Of a DNA stretch of 64,000 nt, positions 49,398-59,754 are shown piece by piece. A model generated the notes under the pieces. The model was not told where the DNA came from. It saw only the letters and a list, made by a program, of their open reading frames with translations, and did not search any database. Numbering within the stretch: position 1 is the stretch's first letter; each line of letters starts with the position of its first letter. The translations under genes were made by a program, and so were the position numbers. The DNA comes from Candidatus Peribacteria bacterium RIFOXYB1_FULL_54_35 (lineage in GTDB: Bacteria; Patescibacteriota; Gracilibacteria; Peribacterales; Peribacteraceae), in contig MFYJ01000014.1 of assembly GCA_001787755.1 (NCBI GenBank), positions 1 to 64,000 of the forward strand, read 5' to 3'.

Positions 49398-50264
49398 GTG
49401 ACTGTCTCAGATTCCATCCGCCTGCAGGGAGATATTGATCGTGCAATCGCCATAGATGCCTTCCCTCGTACTGCGGTGCTCACCTGCGATATCGAGCCGG
49501 ATTACGGGGCGAGAACCGGCACTGCAGCATTGCTGGAAGAAGAGCAGCCGCTGAACGATGTTCTTGCATTCTGTGCCGCGCAGAAGCTTCCGCTCAGTTG
49601 TTTTGTGGTGACTTCCCTCCTGCAGGGGAACAAGGGCGGCATCTGCGTCCTCCGGGCTGCGAATCTCGATGTGCATGCGCATTCACACACACACAACACT
49701 CAGCAGTACAGGGTGTCTTCTGCAGAAGAAATGCAGAAGGCACAGGATGTGTTCTCCGCGTTCTTCGGGCGTCCGTCGCTCGGGTACCGTGCCCCTCAGG
49801 GGGTGCTGTATCCCGGCGATATACAAGCCCTTTCCGGAGCCGGTTACGCGTTCGATTCTTCCGTCTTCCCCTCGCGCCGCCGTGGGCTCTTTGACTACCG
49901 TGCACTGCCTACCGAACCGTGGATGTGGAGAGGGGGAGTCCTCGAGCTGCCGTTTGCTGCGCTCGCCCACTCAAGACGCCGGGTCACCGTAAGCATGCTC
50001 AAACTCCGCGGACGCCGCTTCTGGCAACGTCAGCTCCGGGAACCTGCTCACTGGCCGCACGTCTTTGTCATCGATTCCCATCTGCATGATTTCTTCACTC
50101 CCGGGAACTTCCATCACCTCCCTCTGGCGTACCGTCTGGCGTACGGACGCCGGAAAGAGCAGGGGTTTGCGCTCCTCTCCTGGCTCGTAGAACTGTTGAA
50201 GGGGCAGGGGTACCGTTTCGTGGACATGACATCTCTCTGCAGAGAACTCCGCGCTAGGAAATAA
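49398..50264 (+). CDS. Polysaccharide deacetylase (NodB-like), GTG start
   Basis: AVLTCDIEPDYGAR, LDVHAHSHTHNTQQY, SLGYRAPQGVLYPGDIQALSGAGYAFDSSVFPSRR. Confidence 0.85.
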   Translation: MTVSDSIRLQGDIDRAIAIDAFPRTAVLTCDIEPDYGARTGTAALLEEEQPLNDVLAFCAAQKLPLSCFVVTSLLQGNKGGICVLRAANLDVHAHSHTHNTQQYRVSSAEEMQKAQDVFSAFFGRPSLGYRAPQGVLYPGDIQALSGAGYAFDSSVFPSRRRGLFDYRALPTEPWMWRGGVLELPFAALAHSRRRVTVSMLKLRGRRFWQRQLREPAHWPHVFVIDSHLHDFFTPGNFHHLPLAYRLAYGRRKEQGFALLSWLVELLKGQGYRFVDMTSLCRELRARK

Positions 50265-51963
50265 CGATGAGGTTGCCCATTGTCCCTCTCTTCAGATCAA
50301 CGGTGTGTTCAAGCACGATGGATTTCTTCTCATTGAGCATCGCAAGCTGTTCTTCCGAGAGGAAGAATCCCTTTGCATCGAATTCCTGTGACTGGAAATA
50401 CGCGGATTGAGGTACGTAGCGCACGAAGAACTCATCTCCGATCTGGAGGGATGAGAATGTCGTGTTCCCTTTCAGCTCAATGCTGTCGCGGACGCGGAGA
50501 AGCTGGTCTGAGAGCGCAACTTCCCTCCGGAATGTCACGTCTTTCTTCGCCTTCGTGAATACGAGGATCTTTCGGATGATACCTTTAATGTAGTACGCCA
50601 GACGCGTATGCCATCCGAAGAGCAGCATGAAGAGCACGAAGACGATGCGCTTGAGTGGTGTAAATGTCTTGCTCATGGGAACCGGATTCAGTGCACCACT
50701 GACTGCAAAAGAATCTCCGCTGTGCTCGAATGAGTATTCGTTGTTCACCCACTGTGATGTGAGCACATCTCCTTGTGTTGTTTCGCCGATGATGCCGCAA
50801 TCATTGAGGAGCAGCTTCTTGCTCTCTACATCGAAGAGCTTGATCACGCCGCCTTTTGCTGCATTGCCGAGCAGGTAGATCGGGCCGCGTTTGCGGATGA
50901 AGAAGCGGCTCTCCGGGAATACTTTCTGGAAGTCTGCTCTCTCGTATGGGAGTTTCGCTTCCCCGCGGCGTTCACCGAAATCGAGGTACGATTCCAGGTG
51001 TTCGGGGATGCGGTAGAGGAAATACCTGTCCGACTGTATGGCTGCGGGGACGATTTTTCCCTCTTTCAGACTCACGAGGAGCGCGTCTGCGACGCGCCCG
51101 GCGAGAGGCATTTCCGGCGCGAGGATTTCGCAACCGTGGGAATAGAAGTGCAGCGTCTGACGGCTGCCCATGCTTCCCGCGTAGAAGCCGTTTGGGTAGA
51201 CGAAGTAGCTTAGGAATTCGGTAGCTTCCTCCATGACTTTCCGCAGGCGCTCATCTCTGTTGAGTTTGTATACCTTCCCGAGGAAGCTGACGGTGGCCGA
51301 GAGATAGCCGATGTCCGCGCCATCGTACTCCAGGCTCCATCCTTCCTTCTCATGGTGGTACTGCATGAAGTCGGCCAGTTTTTTCTCGTAGCCTTCGAGC
51401 AGGGAAGGATCCTGCAGGACATGGTACGTATAGAAGACGGGCAGGACTGCCATGGCATGGTGGTTTGCGAGCACGCCGTGCTCGTCATACTTGATGATGT
51501 AGTTGGCAGATCTTCGTGCTGCCGAGAAGAACTCATCCCTGAATGTTTCCGGGAAATCCCCCCGCTCATTCAAGAGCATATAGCTGCGCATCATGCCGTA
51601 AAGCAGGAAGCCAGTTGGGCCGGTCCATCCTCTCTCATTGGGATAGAACTCATCGTACGAGCCGTCACGGTGCTGGATTTTCGCCCAGTACTTCATCCCG
51701 GCGATTGTCCATTCCCGCATCTTCTCCTGGTCTTTGAAGATATTCCCCGGCATGTTCTGGGTGTATGCCAGAGCGAGGGAGAGCGAGCCGTACTGTGGCA
51801 AACCATCGTGGTAGTCCACCGTTTTGTCCATCCAGAATGCTCTTTTGAAGCATCCGTACGTCGGGGAGTACCGGTTGCGGTCCTGGAGGCTCAGCAGACG
51901 CGGTATCTGTTCCAGTGCCTTCTCGGCATAGACGTTGCGCAATTGCGTGTTCTGTCCGGACAT
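50254..51963 (-). CDS. Putative alpha/alpha-toroid glycan-active protein (heparinase/lyase-like)
   Basis: Helical toroid-like N-terminal half (QHRDGSYDEFYPNERGWTGPTGFLLYGMMRSY, GVLANHHAMAVLPVFYTYHV), beta-rich C-terminal half with hydrophobic insertion. Confidence 0.6.
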   Translation of the reverse strand: MSGQNTQLRNVYAEKALEQIPRLLSLQDRNRYSPTYGCFKRAFWMDKTVDYHDGLPQYGSLSLALAYTQNMPGNIFKDQEKMREWTIAGMKYWAKIQHRDGSYDEFYPNERGWTGPTGFLLYGMMRSYMLLNERGDFPETFRDEFFSAARRSANYIIKYDEHGVLANHHAMAVLPVFYTYHVLQDPSLLEGYEKKLADFMQYHHEKEGWSLEYDGADIGYLSATVSFLGKVYKLNRDERLRKVMEEATEFLSYFVYPNGFYAGSMGSRQTLHFYSHGCEILAPEMPLAGRVADALLVSLKEGKIVPAAIQSDRYFLYRIPEHLESYLDFGERRGEAKLPYERADFQKVFPESRFFIRKRGPIYLLGNAAKGGVIKLFDVESKKLLLNDCGIIGETTQGDVLTSQWVNNEYSFEHSGDSFAVSGALNPVPMSKTFTPLKRIVFVLFMLLFGWHTRLAYYIKGIIRKILVFTKAKKDVTFRREVALSDQLLRVRDSIELKGNTTFSSLQIGDEFFVRYVPQSAYFQSQEFDAKGFFLSEEQLAMLNEKKSIVLEHTVDLKRGTMGNLIVIS

Positions 51964-51986
51964 AGCAGTACGGGAGGGGGAGTGGG

Positions 51987-52448
51987 TCAGGATTGTACCT
52001 GTGGTTTGTCTCTCACGTCACCTACCCGTTTCGCCGGTACGCCGGCTGCGATTTCGTATGGAGCAACATCACTTCTCACAACTGCGTTTGCGCCGATGAT
52101 TGCACCTTCCCCCACGGTCACTCCGGGAAGAATGACAGCACCTGCGCCCACCCATGCGCCGCGGCCGATCGTGATTTTCGCCCGCTTCGATACCTGCCAC
52201 TTCTCTGCGAGGAAGGAGGTATTGGGATGTGAGCTCGGCACGAGAACAACGTATGGAGACAGGACGCACTGATCCTGCAGTTCCACAAGATTGCTTCGGT
52301 ATCCGTCTGCGATGTAGACGCCGGGGCTCAGGTGTACCCTCTTTCCAATCTGTATGCCGGACCATCCGTACAGGCGGGACTTGAGTCCCGAAGGCGGGAT
52401 GTGGCTCGCAATGGTTCGGATGCCGAGGCTAATGATTCGCCTTATCAT
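51987..52448 (-). CDS. Left-handed beta-helix acyltransferase (LbetaH/hexapeptide)
   Basis: IGKRVHLSPGVYIADG, ITIGRGAWVGAGAVILPGVTVGEGAIIGANAVVRSDVAPYEIAAGVPAKRVG. Confidence 0.9.
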   Translation of the reverse strand: MIRRIISLGIRTIASHIPPSGLKSRLYGWSGIQIGKRVHLSPGVYIADGYRSNLVELQDQCVLSPYVVLVPSSHPNTSFLAEKWQVSKRAKITIGRGAWVGAGAVILPGVTVGEGAIIGANAVVRSDVAPYEIAAGVPAKRVGDVRDKPQVQS

Positions 52449-52452
52449 GGTG

Positions 52453-53346
52453 TTATTTTCGTACATGTATTTCTCTCCGGATCGCCGCTATCTGGTCTGA
52501 GAGCAGGCCGAAGAAGAAGAGGATGGTTGCGAAGAGAATGAGGACAACGGTGCTATCCGAAATATTCCGGTCAACGTAGAGACCTTGCACAAGCAGTGCG
52601 AGTCCCAGAAGACCGCAGAGCACGCTTGCCGGGAGAAAGACGCGCAGGGGAGAGAATAGCATAGTGAGCCGGATGACGAGCATCAGCGTTTTGAGCGCAT
52701 CGCGGAGGCGGACTGTGCTTTTCCCTGTGCGCTGCCTGATGGCAATGGGGCAATAAGCCACGGAGTGCCCCTGCTTCAGGAAGCAGATGGTGCTTGTCGT
52801 GGACAGGGAGAACCCATTGGGGAACAGGTGCTCGTACTGCAGGAACACCGTCCTGCGGAATGCCCGGAGACCGGAATTAAAATCAGGGATTTTTGTCTCC
52901 GTCAGGTAATTTGCAATCAGCCCAATAAGGCGTTTGCCGGGTTGTCTGATGATGGGGCCTTTGTACCCCTTGCGCACGCCGATGACGAGGTCTGTCTGCT
53001 CGGAGATTTTTTCGAGGAGTGGGAGCAGAGATTCCGGCTGGTGTTGGTTATCTGCATCGTACGTAATGCACCATTCTGTCTTTGCTGCTCTCATGCCTGT
53101 TTTAATAGCAGCACCGTATCCTTTGTTCATGGGATGTGAAATAACAGAAACTCCGGGGATTCCGCGTGCCACCTCTGCCGTTCTATCCGTGGATCCATCG
53201 TCGACAATAATGATGTCCGCATCTCTGTGATGCTGACCAAGATATTCTTTCGCCCTCTCTGCCACGCTCCGGATGCATTGTTCTTCGTTGTATGCCGGAA
53301 TGACAATTGTCGTTCGCACCGGAGCATTATGAATTGAAAGGTGCAT
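52453..53346 (-). CDS. Glycosyltransferase family 2 with C-terminal TM segments
   Basis: TTIVIPAYNEEQCIRSVAERAKEYL, IIVDDGSTDRTAEVA, TYDADNQHQPESL; start chosen at MHLSIHNAP. Confidence 0.92.
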   Translation of the reverse strand: MHLSIHNAPVRTTIVIPAYNEEQCIRSVAERAKEYLGQHHRDADIIIVDDGSTDRTAEVARGIPGVSVISHPMNKGYGAAIKTGMRAAKTEWCITYDADNQHQPESLLPLLEKISEQTDLVIGVRKGYKGPIIRQPGKRLIGLIANYLTETKIPDFNSGLRAFRRTVFLQYEHLFPNGFSLSTTSTICFLKQGHSVAYCPIAIRQRTGKSTVRLRDALKTLMLVIRLTMLFSPLRVFLPASVLCGLLGLALLVQGLYVDRNISDSTVVLILFATILFFFGLLSDQIAAIRREIHVRK

Positions 53347-54250
53347 TCTTCTCAAGCAAGTTCTCGTGTTGGATTTTCGGGTTGGAGCGGTGCTTGGCAG
53401 TAAGCCAGTAGTATCCGCCGAGGGGACAACTGAGAACAATGCTTGCGAACATCAGCATCGCAAGTGCCACTGCCTCTTCCGGCTGTACCCCGAACGGGGC
53501 GAGGAGTGTGAGGAGTGCCACGTCACGTGTCCCGAGCCCGGAGGGGGCGATAGGGAGCATGGAGCATATCGCTGTGAGTACGAAACAAGCCGCGAGGGGG
53601 AGCAATGGCATTTCAATGTGGATACTCCGTGCAATGGAGAAAGCCCACAGGAAATATACAATCCAGTTCAGCAGCGTGAGGCCAACGATGCTGCCGGCGT
53701 GCGGGAGAAGGCACTGGATTTTTTTGTGGCGGAACAATTTCCGTACAAAAGAGCTTTTTCCGACAACCAGCGAAAGTATCCCTGCGATAGTGCATGCTGC
53801 AATTCCCAGAATGCAGCTCCATTGCCAGCCGAAGAGCAGGCCCACAGCTGCGATACCAAGCACACTGATGGTTATCACATCTGCAATGCGGTCCAAAATA
53901 ACGAGCGCGCACCCGAGTTTCGTACTTATGCCATCGCGGCGCAGGTACGCCACCTTTCCAAACTCTCCGAGTTTTCCTGGCGTGATGAGTCCGAAGAACA
54001 ATCCGAGCAGGTAGATGCGCCAGGACTGTGCGAAGCTCTGCTGCGAACCCATGGCACGGATCATGGTGTGCCAGCGGAGAGCCTTGAGGAAGTATGTGGC
54101 GAACACCAGTGCTATTGCCGCGAGCAGAAGCTCCACTCTCGCCTGTGCTGCTGTTTCCATGAGTGCGCTGAGGTCGATTCTTGCCAGAATCCAAAGAAAC
54201 AGGAGAATCCCAATGATTTTGAGCAGCTGAAGGGCATTTCTGCGGTGCAT
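53327..54250 (-). CDS. Lysylphosphatidylglycerol synthase TM-region / AglD-like family membrane protein
   Basis: LRWHTMIRAMGSQQSFAQSWRIYLLGLFFGLITPGKLGEFGKVAYLRR; APSGLGTRDVALLTLLAPFGV. Confidence 0.85.
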   Translation of the reverse strand: MHRRNALQLLKIIGILLFLWILARIDLSALMETAAQARVELLLAAIALVFATYFLKALRWHTMIRAMGSQQSFAQSWRIYLLGLFFGLITPGKLGEFGKVAYLRRDGISTKLGCALVILDRIADVITISVLGIAAVGLLFGWQWSCILGIAACTIAGILSLVVGKSSFVRKLFRHKKIQCLLPHAGSIVGLTLLNWIVYFLWAFSIARSIHIEMPLLPLAACFVLTAICSMLPIAPSGLGTRDVALLTLLAPFGVQPEEAVALAMLMFASIVLSCPLGGYYWLTAKHRSNPKIQHENLLEKNAPFNS

Positions 54251-54310
54251 AGTGCCATGGTAGCAGTTTCTTTGGCTGTTACCTGCAGGAAGAGGTGTTA
54301 TGATCGTTCT

Positions 54311-56014
54311 ATGGTTCCGGTTCCGAAGACCCAGCGGCTTGGATGGCAGCTCTCTCTGCTGGTTTTGTACGTACTACTCATTCCGTTTGTTTGGTTATTG
54401 CCTGCGCTGCTTGCAGGCCAGGGATTTGATGTAATGCCTCTGCTCCCTGTTCGCAATTTTGCAGACACGGGGCTCTTCAGTCTTACCGATGATCTTGGGC
54501 GTTACCTGAATGCCGCGCTTCTTCCTTCCCTCGGTGTGACCAGTACCATGGATGGGCGGCTGAGCACGGTGCTCCTCGCGCAGTTTGCCCGTTTCATTCC
54601 ATGGTCGGATCTGGTGGGCTGGACTGCGGTTGCCTCGGCTATTCTCGCAGTGAGCCTGATCCCGTGGTGGTTCTCTGTCCTCAAGCTCTCATCTCCTGCG
54701 ACGGCTTGGTGCAGCACAGTGCTCCTCTCGTTTCTGCCGCTCTTCTGGCGCCAGGCTGTGTGGACGGATTTTTACGCCTTTGCCTTTTTCTTTCTCTTCC
54801 TTTCCATTGCGCTCTATCTCTGGATTCGCGGACACTCAGAGAAGCTCGCTCTCGTACTGGCAGGGCTAAGCTTTGGCGCATGTGTCGCGTCCAGGGATGC
54901 GTTTCTCATCTTCCTTCCTTGGATCTCTCTGGGGTACGTGCTGTTCCGCCTCCCGAACTGGAAGAAGGCTCTTGGCGGCATCTTCCTTTTCCTTTTCTGC
55001 ACAGGAGTCGTTTACATTCTTCCGTACACCGGGGACATTCGTTCCCAGGGGTATCCTACCAACCACAATCTGGCGCTGCTCTGGCCTGGAGAGCAGAACA
55101 TACAGGAGGGGTTCTACCTTCATCTGTACCCTGACCCCTATACCTACCTCTTCAACCGTGCCGCGCACGATGAGTCGCTCGTCGCCGCATATGCAGATAT
55201 GAGTTTTCTGGAGAAATTGCAGCAGCAGAAAATCTTCATTAATTTTGATGTCGGGTCGCCTTCGTTCGGGATGAAAGTTCTCAACGGTTTCTGGCTTTTT
55301 GCAGGCAGCATCCCACCATTTTTCCAACTGCAGACGCTCGGAGGTCTGGCATTCTGGCTCTTCGTGCTTCCGGGCACAGCGGTGCTGTGGAAGAGGAACA
55401 GGAACATGCTGCTCTTCCTTTTGGGACTCATCTTCTTCTCTGAGTTTCTCATGAGGTTTGTGATGCATTACGCCCGTGATCACACGATGGATTACGGGTG
55501 GATGTTTGCATTTTTTGCTGCCGTCGGCGTTGTGGCAGTTGCGAAGAGTTTGCATGAACAGCTGCGGCTTTCATCCCGCACTGTTGCGATCATCCTCATG
55601 ACGGTGATGCTCTCGGTGCATCTCATCCAAGTGAATCGCGTCCTCTTCGGGCAACGCTACCGGAGGAGCACGGTCCCGGAAGTGATGGCAATGGCAGAAG
55701 GAGTGAATACGCTGGGTGAAAACGCAGTTGTTGCGCTTGCGATGGGAGGAGTGCGGGTAGAGCAGCTCGCGCAACTCACCGATGCCGTTCTGGTGCCTTT
55801 CCATCCCACGACGGTTGCACGTCTGGTGCAGCAAGGTTCCCTGCGCGATGTGTTCACCCGCTATGGCATTACCCATGTTCTCGGGTACGAGGGCGCGCAG
55901 GTTGCGCAGATGCGCCAGCAGGATCCTTTGCTCCGGGAAGTGCCTGTGCCTCCTCCGCTTCCGCGTGTTTCCTCCTCAAACTTGCAGGTGTTCCTCCTGC
56001 ATCTCATTCGCTAG
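54311..56014 (+). CDS. Multi-TM glycosyltransferase-like membrane protein
   Basis: MVPVPKTQRLGWQLSLLVLYVLLIPFVW... many TM segments; ORF track extends upstream antisense to the preceding gene. Confidence 0.75.
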   Translation: MVPVPKTQRLGWQLSLLVLYVLLIPFVWLLPALLAGQGFDVMPLLPVRNFADTGLFSLTDDLGRYLNAALLPSLGVTSTMDGRLSTVLLAQFARFIPWSDLVGWTAVASAILAVSLIPWWFSVLKLSSPATAWCSTVLLSFLPLFWRQAVWTDFYAFAFFFLFLSIALYLWIRGHSEKLALVLAGLSFGACVASRDAFLIFLPWISLGYVLFRLPNWKKALGGIFLFLFCTGVVYILPYTGDIRSQGYPTNHNLALLWPGEQNIQEGFYLHLYPDPYTYLFNRAAHDESLVAAYADMSFLEKLQQQKIFINFDVGSPSFGMKVLNGFWLFAGSIPPFFQLQTLGGLAFWLFVLPGTAVLWKRNRNMLLFLLGLIFFSEFLMRFVMHYARDHTMDYGWMFAFFAAVGVVAVAKSLHEQLRLSSRTVAIILMTVMLSVHLIQVNRVLFGQRYRRSTVPEVMAMAEGVNTLGENAVVALAMGGVRVEQLAQLTDAVLVPFHPTTVARLVQQGSLRDVFTRYGITHVLGYEGAQVAQMRQQDPLLREVPVPPPLPRVSSSNLQVFLLHLIR

Positions 56015-56651
56015 AGTTTCTTCTCTCGAAGATGTACAGGTTGTTTAAGCCCAGTACGAAGCGTTTTCTCCTCTGAAGCTTGAATCCCTGTTTTTCCATA
56101 ATCTCTATAATGAAGGAGGGTGAGAGGCCCATTGCTTCTCCCTCTTTCATTCCCCGTTCATGCTGGTCTTCATCCCACCATGCGAGGTGGTGCCGAATGA
56201 TCCCGACCAGGGGGGAGAGCATAGTAATCAGTACTCTGCCTCCCGGCCGGAGCAGGCGGTGAGCTTCCCGGAGCGTGGCTTCCCTCTGCGGGATGTGGTT
56301 GAGCGATGCCACAAAACTCACCGTATCGAATGACGCATCGTCAAAGGGAAGATTTGCGCTGTCTTTCACGAGCAGCGCGCCTCCTCCGAAGTCATAGACG
56401 TCTATGCCCACACTCTCATGGCCGTAGGAGCGCACGAGCTGGTTACTGCCGCATCCAATATCAAGCAACCTCCCTTTGGCGTGCTTCTTCACCATGTTAT
56501 TCCTCTCATCGCGCATCGAGCGCAGGCCAAGCTTGTTCACCGTTTCGTGCCGGAACACGAGCCTGACAGGCAGAAGGATGGTGTTTACGATGGAGGAAAA
56601 CATAGCGCATGCAGGGTAGGTGCTGCATCTTGTGGCGTCAACTTGCTTCAT
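56004..56651 (-). CDS. Class I SAM-dependent methyltransferase
   Basis: [50 protein letters not shown]. Confidence 0.9.
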   Translation of the reverse strand: MKQVDATRCSTYPACAMFSSIVNTILLPVRLVFRHETVNKLGLRSMRDERNNMVKKHAKGRLLDIGCGSNQLVRSYGHESVGIDVYDFGGGALLVKDSANLPFDDASFDTVSFVASLNHIPQREATLREAHRLLRPGGRVLITMLSPLVGIIRHHLAWWDEDQHERGMKEGEAMGLSPSFIIEIMEKQGFKLQRRKRFVLGLNNLYIFERRNSSE

Positions 56652-56706
56652 TTATCCCCTTGGCCATTGGACGGCATTCGCTGTCGGCTCTATGATGCGT
56701 TTCTGC

Positions 56707-57741
56707 ATGGGCAAAGTTGCGCTCATCACCGGTATCACGGGACAGGATGGCTCCTATCTTGCGGAGCTGTTGCTAGAGAAAGGGTACGAAGTGCATGGCA
56801 TTGTCCGCCGCACGAGCTCTTTCAACCGTCAGCGCATAGACAAGTTATTTTTCGATCGGCATAAAGACGCGTACCTGCACTACGGGGACATGACAGACAT
56901 GAATTCCCTCGTCCATGTGGTGTCCATTTGCAAGCCGGATGAAGTGTACAATCTCGCAGCGCAGTCACATGTGCAGATTTCCTTCGAAGTGCCGCATTAC
57001 ACGGCTCTCTCAGATGCTATTGGCGTGCAGAATTTGCTCGAAGCTCTGCGAATTCTTGGCTTCTCGAAGGCGCGCTTCTACCAGGCATCCACTTCCGAAC
57101 TTTTCAGTGGAGACTCGAGTGAAGCGCCGCAGAATGAGAAGACACCTTTCAAGCCTCGTAGCCCCTACGGAGCGGCGAAACTCTACGGGTACGAGATTTC
57201 CCGCATCTACCGTGAGTCCTATGGGTTCTATGTGTGCAATGGAATCCTCTTCAACCACGAGAGCCCACGCCGTGGTTCCAACTTCGTTACGAGGAAGATC
57301 ACGCGCGGCGTCACCGCCATTGTCGGCGGGAGTCAGGAGAATATTCCTCTTGGGAATCTGGATGCCCGCCGTGACTGGGGGTATGCGCCGGAGTATGTGC
57401 AGTCCATGCATCTCATGCTTCAGCAGGAGAAACCCGAGGATTACGTGATCGCTACCGGGGAGACACACACTGTCCGCGAGTTCGCGGAGAAGGCGTTTGC
57501 CCATGTGGGCATCCGTCTCCAGTGGAAGGGGAAGGGAATTCGCGAGAAGGGAGTGGATTCCAAGACAGGGAAGACTGTGGTGACGGTGGATCCCCAGTTC
57601 TTCCGCCCGAACGAAGTGGAGCACCTCTGCGGCGATGCGAGCTACGCCAGGAAGAAACTGGGCTGGAAACCGAAAGTGAAGTTCGCGGAACTGGTCACCC
57701 TCATGATGGAGGCGGAATTGAAGGGGGAGGGGACGCTCTGA
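56707..57741 (+). CDS. gmd: GDP-mannose 4,6-dehydratase
   Basis: [101 protein letters not shown]. Confidence 0.96.
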   Translation: MGKVALITGITGQDGSYLAELLLEKGYEVHGIVRRTSSFNRQRIDKLFFDRHKDAYLHYGDMTDMNSLVHVVSICKPDEVYNLAAQSHVQISFEVPHYTALSDAIGVQNLLEALRILGFSKARFYQASTSELFSGDSSEAPQNEKTPFKPRSPYGAAKLYGYEISRIYRESYGFYVCNGILFNHESPRRGSNFVTRKITRGVTAIVGGSQENIPLGNLDARRDWGYAPEYVQSMHLMLQQEKPEDYVIATGETHTVREFAEKAFAHVGIRLQWKGKGIREKGVDSKTGKTVVTVDPQFFRPNEVEHLCGDASYARKKLGWKPKVKFAELVTLMMEAELKGEGTL

Positions 57742-57749
57742 GCAGGCAG

Positions 57750-57790
57750 CGGTAAGCGGTAAGCGGAAGGCATCAGCGGCTTTTCGCTGT
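57750..57790. terminator. Stem-loop between convergent genes (possible bidirectional terminator)
   Basis: ggcagcggtaagcggtaagcgga ... tccgcttgccgcttaccgcc inverted repeat built from AGCGGTA-like units. Confidence 0.55.
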
Positions 57791-57801
57791 CCGCTTGCCG
57801 C

Positions 57802-59025
57802 TTACCGCCCATAGAGGTTCAGGTATTTCTGTGCCTGCCGTTCCATCGTGAACAGTTTCTCCACCCGTTCTCTCCCCGCCCGCCCCATCTTCTCCGCAAG
57901 CGTATCATTCTTCAGGAGTGTGAGGAGATGATTTGCATATTCCTCCGTCTTAAGAGGATTGCAAATGAATCCGGTCACGCCGTTTACGACAATCTCCGGA
58001 GTGCCGCCGAAGACCGTGCCAACCACGGGTTTGCCGAGGGCCATCGCCTCTATGTTCATCAGGTTGAAGGTATCCAGGCAGAGCGAAGGAGTCGTCACGA
58101 CATCTGCGCTTCCGTAGGCGGCTTTCATTTCTTCCATGGTCATCCAGCCGGGGCAACGGATGCAATCGCGGAAGTTTTCTGCGCCCGCTTCCCGCAGGAG
58201 CCCCTCCCACCGGTCATTGTTGCCGATGACGAGCAGCGCGACGTTCGGGACGGATCCCCTGATGGCCTGCAGAGCCTGCAGAAGGGGCGTCGATCCTTTG
58301 TCACGGCTGAGGCGGCCGCCGAAAAGGATCACTTTCTTCCCATGGAGATCGTGTTTGGTTTTGAACGCGTCCACCGTTTCCGGGCTGACAACCCAGGACG
58401 CGGCGTCGATGCCGTTTGGCACGACGGATACGCGCGGAATGCCGTGCGCGTCCAATGCGCGCTTCAGGGCGGCGCTCACGGCGAACACCTCCTTCACGTT
58501 TGCATTCATGATGTTTCGGATGATGACATTGCGTAGAGGATTCCACTGCAATTGAGCCTGCTTGAGATGATCGATCCAGCTGGTTCGCACATCCTGGCCT
58601 TCGGTTTTGAGGAAACGATCCGTGGCCAGACGACCGAAATTGAAACTCATCACGTCATGGAGCGTGATGAAGACTTTGTCCGTGTGTTTACGCGCGATGC
58701 GCAGCGCATTGTACGTGATGTACTGATGCACGTTGTGTGCGTGGATGACATCCGGACGAATCTTCGCGATTTCCCCGTCGAGCATCTTCGAAACTGCAGG
58801 AATCCTCAGGCAGTGATAATGCCGCAGCGACTGGCGATACGATGCGGGGATGCTTACGATATGTCCTCGCCGGATGATCGATGGGTGTTTCTCTTTCCGG
58901 TGCGTCGCTATCACATATACCTCGTGTCCGGCTTCGGTGAGCCCGTGATCGAGGGTCCGCACAACCCCGGCAACACTGCTGCCGCCTTCTTCCGGATAGT
59001 CATCGTTGAGAAAAAGTATTTTCAT
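57802..59025 (-). CDS. Glycosyltransferase family 4
   Basis: VVPNGIDAASWVV, LFGGRLSRDKGSTPLLQALQAI, SLCLDTFNLMNIEAMALGKPVVGTVFGGTPEIV. Confidence 0.93.
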   Translation of the reverse strand: MKILFLNDDYPEEGGSSVAGVVRTLDHGLTEAGHEVYVIATHRKEKHPSIIRRGHIVSIPASYRQSLRHYHCLRIPAVSKMLDGEIAKIRPDVIHAHNVHQYITYNALRIARKHTDKVFITLHDVMSFNFGRLATDRFLKTEGQDVRTSWIDHLKQAQLQWNPLRNVIIRNIMNANVKEVFAVSAALKRALDAHGIPRVSVVPNGIDAASWVVSPETVDAFKTKHDLHGKKVILFGGRLSRDKGSTPLLQALQAIRGSVPNVALLVIGNNDRWEGLLREAGAENFRDCIRCPGWMTMEEMKAAYGSADVVTTPSLCLDTFNLMNIEAMALGKPVVGTVFGGTPEIVVNGVTGFICNPLKTEEYANHLLTLLKNDTLAEKMGRAGRERVEKLFTMERQAQKYLNLYGR

Positions 59026-59738
59026 AAAAGGTCGCTATTGTAGACCATTTCAATATCCGGAAATGTCCGGGCGTAGTCCAGAAAATCCGCAAGATCCTGC
59101 CACATGCCGTATTTTTCCACTTCGGCGCTGTGACCCCACAGGTGAAACCACGGCTCTTTGCGCTCGTGAGCCGAGCGAAACATCGCCTTCGAGAACGGCA
59201 GCCATCCGCGGAGAGAGGCGACCGGAATGCCGAGCTCACGAAGATGCGGCCAGGCGGTGAGCAAGGGGCTAAGCGCGCGCCGGTTGAAGATGGGACGCAG
59301 AGGGAATGGGTAGACGTGGAGGGATGTCGGCAGACGGAACAGATCATCATCGCAAAACCGGAACTGTTCCACGGTTCTCGCCCCCGAAAATCCGGCATCC
59401 TGCACCATCTGCGCGATCCGGTCATTCGTTTCCCCGTAGGGATAGCAGAAGAGTGCACAGGGTTTTCCTGTCCGTTCCTCCACCCACTGTTTGCTTTCAT
59501 CGATTTCACGGCGGGCATCGTTTTCCGGTATCTGAGTGAGGCGGGGATGCGTGATGGTATGTGCGCCAATCTCATGCCGGGTACTCAGATCACGTATTTG
59601 ATCCTGCGTCAGCATATCCTGCCGGTGCTGCCCCCTCGGGCAGACGTAGAACGTTCCCAGACAACCGTAGGTATCGAGAAGTTCTGCTATTCGCAGGTCA
59701 TCTGCGTAACCGTCGTCCCAGGAGGTGGTGAATTTCAT
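59022..59738 (-). CDS. Polysaccharide deacetylase (NodB-like)
   Basis: MKFTTSWDDGYADDLRIAELLDTYGCLGTFYVCP, LSTRHEIGAHTITHPRLTQIP; start chosen at this Met. Confidence 0.9.
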   Translation of the reverse strand: MKFTTSWDDGYADDLRIAELLDTYGCLGTFYVCPRGQHRQDMLTQDQIRDLSTRHEIGAHTITHPRLTQIPENDARREIDESKQWVEERTGKPCALFCYPYGETNDRIAQMVQDAGFSGARTVEQFRFCDDDLFRLPTSLHVYPFPLRPIFNRRALSPLLTAWPHLRELGIPVASLRGWLPFSKAMFRSAHERKEPWFHLWGHSAEVEKYGMWQDLADFLDYARTFPDIEMVYNSDLL

Positions 59739-59754
59739 AGCTGAAGGAGTATAG

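Noticed and set aside
53366-54310. N-terminal 315-aa extension of the 882-aa plus-strand ORF
   Set aside because: Extension lies antisense to the AglD-like gene and is not protein-like; the real start is taken as 54311
57750-57790. AGCGGTA-repeat hairpin as a CRISPR or mobile element
   Set aside because: Single short inverted repeat between convergent genes; a terminator is the simpler explanation
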